The translations under genes and the position numbers were made by a program. Shown one piece after another: positions 57,429 to 64,000 of a stretch of 64,000 nucleotides of DNA (positions are counted from its first letter, which is position 1; every line of letters starts with the position of its first letter). Under the pieces are notes generated by a model. The model was not told where the DNA came from and did no database searches. It saw only the letters and a list, made by a program, of their open reading frames with translations. This DNA is from a virus: positions 1 through 64,000 of the IMG/VR virus record IMGVR_UViG_3300044691_000535. The stretch is one strand, 5' to 3'.

Positions 57429-59726
57429 ATGCCAGTCGGTGTTCAAATCTCAGTGCTGCCGGTGTCACCGCTCCTCACAGGCACGGAACTGCTGCCGCTC
57501 GTGACCGTCGGAGTGATCACGGCTCTCACGCAGGCCTCTTCCGTGGTGGCGACATTCAACACGGTCTCACCCAGCAATCCGTTCTCCATAGGCCAGGATG
57601 TGGCGTTTTCAGGCGTCACCGGCATGACGCAGATCAATTCCCTGCACGGCATCGTGAGCGCCATTGGAGGAGCCTCGGGTGCTTGGACGGTCACGGTCCC
57701 GATCAACTCGACCGCTTTCTCGGCCTACACCTCCGGTGGCGAACTCACGAGCACGGTGGCTGTCACCAGTGCTGCGCTCGGTCTGCCTGCGCTCGATCCC
57801 TTGCGCTTTGGCGCGATCGGCGATGGGGTCACGGATGACACAGCGGCCCTGAATGCCTGGGTCGCGGCCGTCAATGCGAGCACCAATCCACAATCCGTCT
57901 GGTCTTTTGGAAAGACCTTCCTGTGCAGCGGGCTCAATCCGATCACGGCCAATAACTTCACACTGCAGGCGAACGGCTCGACGATCAAGATCAAGACCAA
58001 CAGTTGGATCACGACCGGCGATGGCACCACCCATCTGGCCTTGAGCGCAACGACCGGGGCTCGTCTATACAACCTCACTATGGACGGTAATCAGGCCGCG
58101 TGGTCTGTGTCCGGGTGGGTGGGACGATTCCTGCAACTCGGCAACGACACCCTCCTGGTGGGATGTACGTTTCATAACAGCCCCAGCAGTTCCATCCGCT
58201 CGGGCGCTGCGCAGGGTCGTTTCGTGGCGTGTCACTTCGATGACAACGCGGGCTCCGGATTCGAGATGAACATCGTGAGCTACCTCAAGTTCACGGATTG
58301 CACCTTTAACCGCAACGGCTACGGATTCCAGAAGACCCTGGCTACCAACGTGTTTGCGTCGTTCGGGCTCTCGATCCGGTTTCGCTCGCATCACTTGACT
58401 TTTGTGAATTGCGAGGCGATGCAGAATGGTCGTGACGGGATGAACGTCAATCAGGGTAGCTATGCGATCAAGTTTATCGGCTGCACGTGTTGGATGAATG
58501 GCGACGGCGGTTTCACGGTTGCGGCCGACAGCACCTCCGTCGGCACGGCGGGCGATGCGGAAAGCCCTTACGATTTGGAGTACGTTGACTGCGAGTCCTA
58601 TAACAACCTGACCAGCGGGTTGGCGATCTACCCTACGGCATACAACGTCACCGTGGAGGGGGGGCGCTACTACAACAACAACCGTACGGCAGGACTCATC
58701 GCTCAGCAAAGCAGTTTCACCAATGGGATTTATGTGGCCGCCGGATCCTTAGGGGTTCGCATCCGCACCAAGGCGTACGATGACCGGCAGTTCTGCGCAA
58801 TCACCGCTAACGCCGCCGGTGTGTTGAGCGCGACCAACTGGGGCTCGACGGCCAATTGGGGGCCCGGTACGGGGGTGACGTTCAGTCCCACGGCGGCCAA
58901 CTATCCGCGCGTGGCGCTCTACAGTCCCGCGGTCAGTGGTCCGGGCCTGACCTTCCAGGGCTACGGCACCATCACGGCGGAATCCGCAGGTTCCGTGACC
59001 ATCGCGACCACCGCTTTCAATGGCGTGACGATTGCCAGCATCGTCGCGGGGTGGTATGTCACGCAACGAGTGCAGCACAACGGTGTCTTTATCGACAACG
59101 GCTGCACCGCGAGCGCAGACGTGGATGGCTTCGGTCAATTGCCTGGGCCGCAACTGTACATGGGTTTCAAGACGATTTCGGGGTACAACAACTCCAATCA
59201 GAATGTCCTTCTGCCCGCCGCTCCCCTGGACTACACCGAACTGCTTTCCAACCCCACGTGGGATGCGGCGACGACCGGGTGGACGTATAGCACCCCGGGC
59301 GGCGGCAGTCCGACTTTATTCACCACGGCCGGGCCCTTGTTGCGCAGTGCCGGCTGCCTGCAACTGATCGCCGGCACCAGCGCGGCGGGCGCTCAGTCCA
59401 CCCTCATCACAAACGGGTTGTCCTATGTTGCTAATGGCGCGTGGGTGGAGGGTACCGTTTGGGCGTATGCCACACTGCCCAATCAGTGCGCGTTGGTCCT
59501 GATTTGGGGGGCCGGCGCCTTGAATACGACCGTCATTCATCCGGGCGGCGGATGGCGACAGTTGCGCATCGGCGCTTACATCCCTCCCGGTACATCGACA
59601 TTTCTCATGCAGTTGAATGTGAGCGCGGGGGCTACGGTCTATTTCGATACGGCCTCCCTGCGGGTGCGAAACGAGACCTTCGACAGCCGCGACTTCTCGT
59701 ATCCATCCAGATTCCTATCCGTGTAG
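57429..59726 (+). CDS. Second tail spike with pectate-lyase-type beta-helix
   Basis: 765 residues. Residues about 5-110 are the virion-anchor and a beta-sandwich. From about 120, LRFGAIGDGVTDDTAALNAW begins the right-handed beta-helix signature of phage depolymerase spikes, with rungs such as TLLVGCTFHNSPSSSIRSG and LKFTDCTFNRNGYGF. A C-terminal carbohydrate-binding-like domain starts near 610. Likely recognises or degrades host surface glycan. Confidence 0.82.
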   Translation: MPVGVQISVLPVSPLLTGTELLPLVTVGVITALTQASSVVATFNTVSPSNPFSIGQDVAFSGVTGMTQINSLHGIVSAIGGASGAWTVTVPINSTAFSAYTSGGELTSTVAVTSAALGLPALDPLRFGAIGDGVTDDTAALNAWVAAVNASTNPQSVWSFGKTFLCSGLNPITANNFTLQANGSTIKIKTNSWITTGDGTTHLALSATTGARLYNLTMDGNQAAWSVSGWVGRFLQLGNDTLLVGCTFHNSPSSSIRSGAAQGRFVACHFDDNAGSGFEMNIVSYLKFTDCTFNRNGYGFQKTLATNVFASFGLSIRFRSHHLTFVNCEAMQNGRDGMNVNQGSYAIKFIGCTCWMNGDGGFTVAADSTSVGTAGDAESPYDLEYVDCESYNNLTSGLAIYPTAYNVTVEGGRYYNNNRTAGLIAQQSSFTNGIYVAAGSLGVRIRTKAYDDRQFCAITANAAGVLSATNWGSTANWGPGTGVTFSPTAANYPRVALYSPAVSGPGLTFQGYGTITAESAGSVTIATTAFNGVTIASIVAGWYVTQRVQHNGVFIDNGCTASADVDGFGQLPGPQLYMGFKTISGYNNSNQNVLLPAAPLDYTELLSNPTWDAATTGWTYSTPGGGSPTLFTTAGPLLRSAGCLQLIAGTSAAGAQSTLITNGLSYVANGAWVEGTVWAYATLPNQCALVLIWGAGALNTTVIHPGGGWRQLRIGAYIPPGTSTFLMQLNVSAGATVYFDTASLRVRNETFDSRDFSYPSRFLSV

Positions 59727-59743
59727 CGATGGCGTGAACCACG

Positions 59744-60079
59744 ATGCCAGTATGGTTAGGGGCGATCCTTGGCATGGTGACCTTCCTGATTGGAGGGTTG
59801 GTCACTGCGGTATGGCTGTTTTCTGGAATCAACAAAGATGTGGAGCGTATGAAGCAGGATATCGGCACATCCGAATTCGGTATGCGCTATCAGGGGCTCA
59901 AGAATTCCATTGAACTGACCACACTCCAAGCACAGTTCGTGGCTGCCGTCCAACGGCTGGACAACCTGCACGATTGGAAGCACGAGACCGGGGAGGCGTA
60001 TCTGCCGCGCGCCGTGGATGAGCACGAGCGGCGGTTGAATCGAATTGAGGCCAAAGTGTTCAACGGGCATGGTCACTGA
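59744..60079 (+). CDS. Membrane-anchored coiled-coil protein
   Basis: 111 residues. N-terminal membrane span (LGAILGMVTFLIGGLVTAVWL), then a charged coiled coil. Start of the lysis region. Could be a spanin or XhlA-like lysis accessory; neither is proven by sequence. Confidence 0.55.
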   Translation: MPVWLGAILGMVTFLIGGLVTAVWLFSGINKDVERMKQDIGTSEFGMRYQGLKNSIELTTLQAQFVAAVQRLDNLHDWKHETGEAYLPRAVDEHERRLNRIEAKVFNGHGH

Positions 60080-60080
60080 G

Positions 60081-60752
60081 ATGACCAACCGCGCTTCCTC
60101 CGCTGGGTCAGGTTATGCCGGCGGGGGAGGTGCTGTGCCCACGATTCGCCCGGATCCAGATCCGACGATCCTAACGACCAATCAGCTGCTGCGTGAGATT
60201 GCCAATCTTGAAACGCGCTTCATGGAACGGATTGAGAGCATCGAGAAATCCATCGAGGTCGCTCATCAGGACTTAGTGCGCGTACCGACGGACGTGGACA
60301 AATCAGTCGACGGGTTGGCTCAACTGGTATGGGAGCGTTTTAAGACTCTCAATGCAGTCATCGGAGGAATCGAGAAAACCCGTTTAGAACAGTTTAGTAA
60401 CATTCAAACTCAGTTTGTCGAACGCGACACGCGCACCGGACAGGCGGCCAAGGCCAGCGCCGAGGCGTTGGCGGCTGCGTTGCAGGCAGCCAAGGAAGCC
60501 GTTGGTACCCAGCAGCTTAGCAACATCACTGCGATTCAGAAGCAGGAGACCACGACTAAGGAACAGATCATTTCACTGGGCAACCTGATCACCCAGATGA
60601 CCGTGAACATCGATGACCGGATCAGCGACCTGAAGGGTCGCATGGACAAACTGCAGGGTAGCGGCAGCGGCCGTCAGGATGTCGTGGCGTGGATTATTGC
60701 CGGGTTCAGTCTGTTGGCCAACATTCTACTGATCAGCAGGACGTTCAAATGA
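60081..60752 (+). CDS. Coiled-coil protein with C-terminal membrane anchor
   Basis: 223 residues from ATG 60081. Gly/Pro-rich start, long coiled coil (EIANLETRFMERIESIEKSI and further heptads) and a C-terminal membrane span (VVAWIIAGFSLLANILLI). Topology is a tail-anchored rod facing the cytoplasm. Together with the previous gene it may form a lysis or envelope-spanning device; function unknown. Confidence 0.55.
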   Translation: MTNRASSAGSGYAGGGGAVPTIRPDPDPTILTTNQLLREIANLETRFMERIESIEKSIEVAHQDLVRVPTDVDKSVDGLAQLVWERFKTLNAVIGGIEKTRLEQFSNIQTQFVERDTRTGQAAKASAEALAAALQAAKEAVGTQQLSNITAIQKQETTTKEQIISLGNLITQMTVNIDDRISDLKGRMDKLQGSGSGRQDVVAWIIAGFSLLANILLISRTFK

Positions 60753-60910
60753 GCCTGCGTGACTGGTGGGAAGAGCTGAAAGACCTGTTCGGCAAACCCA
60801 AGTCGCCGCCCAATCCTGAGCCCAAGCCCGATGAGCCGCGCACGGTGCGCCATCCGTGGGGTCCGCAGAAGGAGTCGCCGGTGTGGTCGCAGAAGAAGGA
60901 TGAGGAATGA
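60749..60910 (+). CDS. Small Pro/charged protein
   Basis: 53 residues from ATG 60749 (ATGA overlap). WWEELKDLFGKPKSPPNPEP, then a disordered charged tail. Coupled to the lysozyme gene. Unknown function. Confidence 0.5.
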   Translation: MSLRDWWEELKDLFGKPKSPPNPEPKPDEPRTVRHPWGPQKESPVWSQKKDEE

Positions 60911-61347
60911 CAAGCCTACTTGAGCAACTTCTTGGGGAAGAAGAGGATCGCAGTCCGACGGTGTATCCCGACACCTCGCCGCGAAAGTTGATGACCATCG
61001 CGATTGGCTGTGTCGTCGACTCGCGTGTACCCGGCGCAGGCCTGTGCGATGCCGCGATCGATGCCCAGTTTGCGCATGACTCGGCCAACGCGCGCGACAT
61101 CGCAGCAGCGTGGCCCAACTTCACGCAGATGAACCCGGTGCGTCAAGCGGTCCTCATCTCGATGGCTTTCCAACTCGGCAACAAGCCCGGCGGCTGGCCT
61201 AACTTCATGGCCGCGCTGAGTCGGCAGGATTACCAGGCCGCCGCGGCTGCCGGACTCGATAGCGAGTGGGCTCACGAGCAGACGCCCAAGCGAGCGCAGC
61301 GCGAGATGGCTATGTTGGCGAGTGGCGAATGGATCGCGCACTCGTGA
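60907..61347 (+). CDS. T4-type lysozyme (endolysin)
   Basis: 146 residues, muramidase of the GH24 family. The catalytic Glu13, Asp22 and Thr30 can be aligned with T4 lysozyme Glu11, Asp20 and Thr26 (EEEDRSPTVYPDTSPRKLMT). Downstream NPVRQAVLISMAFQLGN and QTPKRAQREMAMLASGEW are conserved. There is no signal peptide, so release needs a holin. Overlaps the preceding gene by ATGA. Confidence 0.9.
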   Translation: MTSLLEQLLGEEEDRSPTVYPDTSPRKLMTIAIGCVVDSRVPGAGLCDAAIDAQFAHDSANARDIAAAWPNFTQMNPVRQAVLISMAFQLGNKPGGWPNFMAALSRQDYQAAAAAGLDSEWAHEQTPKRAQREMAMLASGEWIAHS

Positions 61348-61364
61348 AAGCACTGTGAGGCTCT

Positions 61365-61709
61365 ATGAAATTAGATGTTGACGTGCATCTGTACATACAC
61401 GATGCACACGATGAAAGCCCGTTACTCAAGCTCATACTCGAGAGGATTACTCAAATGGCTGTTGATCTAACTGCACTGACCGCCGCTGTGGCGGCCGAAG
61501 ATACCGTGATTGATTCTGCGATTGCACTCATCGGGGGAATCCCAGCGGTGGTGTCCCAAGCCGTCGCTGCCGCACTGACAGCCAACGGAGTAGCCGATGC
61601 CGCTGCTCAGACGGCGGCGGACGCGGCGGCGGCGGACGTCCAGGCAAAGACCACCGCGTTGCAAGCGGCGCTGACGGCGAATACGCCGACGCCGCCTGTT
61701 ACGCCGTAA
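61365..61709 (+). CDS. Small phage protein with Ala-rich coiled C-terminus
   Basis: 114 residues. N-terminal strand-helix (KLDVDVHLYIHDAHDESPLL), then an Ala-rich helix. No enzyme motif. Position between lysozyme and holin candidate suggests lysis or a structural accessory; unknown. Confidence 0.5.
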   Translation: MKLDVDVHLYIHDAHDESPLLKLILERITQMAVDLTALTAAVAAEDTVIDSAIALIGGIPAVVSQAVAAALTANGVADAAAQTAADAAAADVQAKTTALQAALTANTPTPPVTP

Positions 61710-61739
61710 ATCGGCCCGCGCTCACTGAAAGGGCGGCGC

Positions 61740-62075
61740 ATGAGCGTCGCCCGAGGGTTATTGATGATGAGCGACGTTACCGCCATTCCCTTTTACAAGA
61801 GCCGCATTCTGCAAGGACTGTTGACCATCGTCGTGACCCAAGTCATCGCGAAGGTGACCGCGCAGTACCACATCGATTTCGCCGTCTTGGGTCTAACCGC
61901 CGACAACATCGTGCAGTGGATCATGGATGGCATCTCGGCCGGCGCCGTCTATTGGGCTACGCATGCGCGCGTCGCTCCGCAAGTGCCTATTCCTCCGGTC
62001 GTCACGCTCACTCAAACAGGCGCCGATAAGGCCAATCTGACCGTTCCCCCTTTTTCTCCCAAGGAAACACCATGA
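61740..62075 (+). CDS. Holin-like membrane protein
   Basis: 111 residues if ATG 61740 is used (AAAGGG upstream); ATG 61764/61767 are alternatives, which would give a dual-start layout. Two membrane segments: ILQGLLTIVVTQVIAKVTA and VQWIMDGISAGAVYWAT, with a short charged tail. The FYKSR...IL entry is common in phage holin-type proteins. Likely permits lysozyme access to the wall. Confidence 0.6.
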   Translation: MSVARGLLMMSDVTAIPFYKSRILQGLLTIVVTQVIAKVTAQYHIDFAVLGLTADNIVQWIMDGISAGAVYWATHARVAPQVPIPPVVTLTQTGADKANLTVPPFSPKETP

Positions 62076-62350
62076 GCAATCCAACCTTTGGACAAGCCCT
62101 TCTTTCCATGCTCGAAAGCGACCTTGCGACCGTCGGCGGTCAGCCGTTGATCACGCTGCTGACGGCTCTGCAGTCCGCCAAGGGCAATGTGTTGCTACAG
62201 CAAGGCGCCATACTGCAGTTCGTGGCCGCAGCCCCGACGGCCGGCATTACGCTCGAAGTCGAGATTGAGGGGCAACTGCTAACGTTGGCAATCAGCAAGG
62301 TGCAGGCGTTCATTGCATCGAAATCGGGTGCGGTGGCGCCTGCGGCCTGA
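62072..62350 (+). CDS. Small helical hypothetical protein
   Basis: 92 residues, helical and weakly hydrophobic (ATVGGQPLITLLTALQSAKG). ATGA overlap with the holin-like gene. No domain recognised. Confidence 0.5.
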   Translation: MSNPTFGQALLSMLESDLATVGGQPLITLLTALQSAKGNVLLQQGAILQFVAAAPTAGITLEVEIEGQLLTLAISKVQAFIASKSGAVAPAA

Positions 62351-62354
62351 TTCG

Positions 62355-63212
62355 ATGATTCCCGATCCGAAAGCTGACGCGCGACTCGGCTGGCCGGTCC
62401 TACTGGCCTTCGACACCCACGCTGCGGCGCCGACTCTACTCGAGCCGCCACCGGATCCGCGGTTGGCGCCGGACTGGACGCTGCGTGGCTACGTCACCGG
62501 ATTCGACGCCATCTTCAGGACCGAGGCGGCGCTCGAGATGGGCGAACGCGTCTGTTACGGACTGCTACTCGAGGCGGTGGCGCAACCCGGGGAATTCGTG
62601 GTCGCGATCCGGGGGACCAACGGCCTGCTCGAGTGGATCGACGATGGAATCGTGGAACCGATCATCCATCCGCTTGGGGGTACGGTCGAAGCGGGCTTCT
62701 GGGCGATCTTCATGTCCATGAGCTTTCGCACTCCGGGCGGAAAGGATGTGCCGCTCGCGGGCGGGATTGCGCATGCCGTAGGCGAGGGTACGGTGACCGT
62801 GGCGGGCCACAGCCTCGGGGCGGCACTGGCCACCTTCCTGACCCTGGACCTGGCTGAGCGTCCGGGGCTGCGCGTCAGGGGGCGCTTCTTCGCCTCACCG
62901 CGGCCCGGTAACGGTGCGTTCGCGGATGTGTTCGACCGGACGGTGGCTGACTACTGCGTCTACAACTATTTGCTGGATGCGGTCCCACACACGCCGTTCG
63001 GATTGGGATACGAGCCGTTGCACAAGCTGGTGGAGATTCGACCGAGTGAAGCGCAGGCCAGGATCGGGTTCAGCGTTGCCTGCTTTCATCATCTTGTGTG
63101 CTATCTCGCGGAGCTCGACTTCGCTTTCAAAGACTGGCACGCCATGGCCGCCATCGATCAACCCTGTGCGGCCTGTATCAAAGGTCCCACTGCCCAAGGA
63201 GTCTCGCCATGA
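62355..63212 (+). CDS. Class 3 lipase-like alpha/beta hydrolase
   Basis: 285 residues from ATG 62355. Nucleophile elbow TVAGHSLGAALATF (Ser153), oxyanion/early motif FVVAIRGTNGLLEWIDDG, Asp208 in DAVPHTP and His245/246 in CFHHLVCYL match the lipase-3 triad. No signal peptide. In the lysis module it could cleave membrane lipids to help lysis, or modify host lipids; LysB-type mycolate esterases are a different family and host. Overlaps the next small membrane gene. Confidence 0.82.
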   Translation: MIPDPKADARLGWPVLLAFDTHAAAPTLLEPPPDPRLAPDWTLRGYVTGFDAIFRTEAALEMGERVCYGLLLEAVAQPGEFVVAIRGTNGLLEWIDDGIVEPIIHPLGGTVEAGFWAIFMSMSFRTPGGKDVPLAGGIAHAVGEGTVTVAGHSLGAALATFLTLDLAERPGLRVRGRFFASPRPGNGAFADVFDRTVADYCVYNYLLDAVPHTPFGLGYEPLHKLVEIRPSEAQARIGFSVACFHHLVCYLAELDFAFKDWHAMAAIDQPCAACIKGPTAQGVSP

Positions 63213-63394
63213 TCGTAACGATTCTGCTTCTGCTAATCCTGCTGGCCGCCTTCAGTCTCGTATGGTGGGGCGTCAATCGGATGGCAGTCCCCGAGCCCAT
63301 CAAGACGATTGTGCTCGTGATCTTGGGGCTGCTCGCGTTGCTGTTCATCTACAACATGGTTGCCGGCGGCGGTCTGCACCTGACGATGCGCTAA
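63209..63394 (+). CDS. Small two-span membrane protein
   Basis: 61 residues from ATG 63209 (ATGA). Spans IVTILLLLILLAAFSLVWWG and IKTIVLVILGLLALLFIYNM. Size and pattern resemble Thivi_2564-type phage membrane proteins found near lysis genes. An additional holin or antiholin is possible. Confidence 0.58.
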   Translation: MIVTILLLLILLAAFSLVWWGVNRMAVPEPIKTIVLVILGLLALLFIYNMVAGGGLHLTMR

Positions 63395-63402
63395 TCAAAA
63401 CC

Positions 63403-63434
63403 CCCGGCCTGCGGCTACGCGGTAAGCCACCGGG
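63403..63434. other. Stem-loop after the lysis genes
   Basis: CCCGG (63403-63407) with CCGGG (63430-63434) and inner GGCT/AGCC (63413-63416, 63425-63428). No T-tract on the plus strand. On the minus strand the stem is followed by GTTTTG, so any terminator activity would be for leftward transcription. Confidence 0.25.
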
Positions 63435-63500
63435 AGCGCCGGTCACCGCGTTCCGGTCCGAATCTTATCACGCCGCACATCGTTCACTAGGAGAGCCCCC

Positions 63501-64000
63501 ATGGCCAGCATCACCTTCACGCCCGCCGAGCTCACAGCCCTCGCCAAACAGATTCCTACCCCTGACATCAACGCGCTCGCCAAGGCGGTGGCCGCGATCC
63601 TAGGCACGTCTGTCGTTCCGCCTGTAGTGACTCCACCGGTCGCAGGGGCTCTGTGGCTGTTCAACGCCGGCAAGATGTACGGAGGTCCGCCCAATGACTA
63701 CAGCTTCGGCAATCAGCCGTACTCCGTCGTCTACAACAACCCCGCCGTTGGCGCCTCGGGCCCCGTTGACGTGCTCGCCAAGGGCGATGTGGGCTGGCAG
63801 CCTCTGTGGCCCGGTAGTCACATCGATACCACGGGCTTTGCCTTCGTCACGGTCTCAATCAAGCCTACCCAAGTATCCGGCTGGATCTCCGGCATGGAAG
63901 CGGTGGGGGATATAGCTGTTCCCGGCAACACCGGCCCGGTCAATATTCTGCAGTACGGACCCAACCCGCCGGTCGTCGGGCAGTGGAATACCTACAAGAT
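63501..64000 (+). CDS. Partial module protein related to the 2620-3336 product
   Basis: Open to the window end; 166 residues visible. N-terminal helices (FTPAELTALAKQIPTPDINA), a Pro linker, then a beta domain with KPTQVSGWISGMEAVGD and YGPNPPVVGQWNTYKI. That domain aligns with the secreted protein at 2620-3336 (KPTVSGQVFGLHMERVGD, YGPASVAGVWGSYVI). It lacks a signal peptide here. Likely surface- or virion-associated; a GGAG site precedes the ATG by 10 bases. Confidence 0.65.
   Translation, partial: MASITFTPAELTALAKQIPTPDINALAKAVAAILGTSVVPPVVTPPVAGALWLFNAGKMYGGPPNDYSFGNQPYSVVYNNPAVGASGPVDVLAKGDVGWQPLWPGSHIDTTGFAFVTVSIKPTQVSGWISGMEAVGDIAVPGNTGPVNILQYGPNPPVVGQWNTYK

Overview
The window is phage DNA throughout: part of a temperate, contractile-tailed bacteriophage (myovirus morphology) of a GC-rich Gram-negative, probably proteobacterial, host. 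The host inference rests on lipoproteins with lipoboxes, a T4-type lysozyme, a host-type tRNA-Lys fragment and parS-like sites. Both window ends cut through genes, so the genome is longer than 64 kb.

Layout. (1) 1-4.3 kb: a leftward operon of small coupled genes with a C5 cytosine methyltransferase, two tiny membrane proteins, a secreted protein and a tyrosine recombinase (3406-4281). (2) 4.5-4.68 kb: an attachment site carrying the 3' half of a tRNA-Lys(CTT) gene, short repeats and a parS-like palindrome, with a second tyrosine recombinase (4677-5726) on its other side. The tRNA fragment has phage genes on both sides, so it reads as attP of a free genome or as a junction between two elements. 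(3) 5.6-14.2 kb: a long leftward early operon, nearly every gene coupled by ATGA/GTGA overlaps: excisionase-like protein, DnaQ-like exonuclease, RecT/YqaJ recombination pair with a long coiled-coil partner, two HNH endonucleases, a lone LuxR-type HTH and many small unknowns. (4) 14.2-16 kb: the lysogeny switch: an S24-fold repressor with a secreted 'moron' behind it, a Cro/YdaS-like gene facing away, and repeated operators on both the leftward and rightward promoters, as in lambda OL/OR. (5) 16.2-24.8 kb: rightward early genes: phosphatase-like protein, opposite-strand toxin-antitoxin pair, PD-(D/E)XK nuclease, primase-helicase, an iteron-like repeat cluster (probable origin), phage metallopeptidase, HNH, RusA. 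(6) 24.8-26.8 kb: terminase. (7) 26.8-34.45 kb: an unusual block between large terminase and portal: an HNH remnant, a signal-peptide protein, a lipoprotein and three large modular, repeat-rich, adhesin/glycosidase-like proteins. (8) 34.45-44.1 kb: portal, MuF-like protein, Nudix-DUF2213 fusion, scaffold, decoration protein, DUF2184-type capsid, connectors. (9) 44.2-59.7 kb: tail: beta-helix spike, sheath, tube, frameshifted chaperones, tape measure with transglycosylase, baseplate, fibre and second beta-helix spike. (10) 59.7-64 kb: lysis: coiled-coil membrane proteins, lysozyme, holin candidate, a class 3 lipase, a small membrane protein and the start of another module protein.

How it works together: the repressor holds both early promoters through TAAACA-N3-TGTTTA operators. 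The leftward operon supplies recombination and integration functions, the rightward operon replication, and then packaging, head, tail and lysis genes follow in one direction. The repressor lacks all three residues normally needed for RecA-stimulated self-cleavage, so prophage induction may not follow the usual SOS route.
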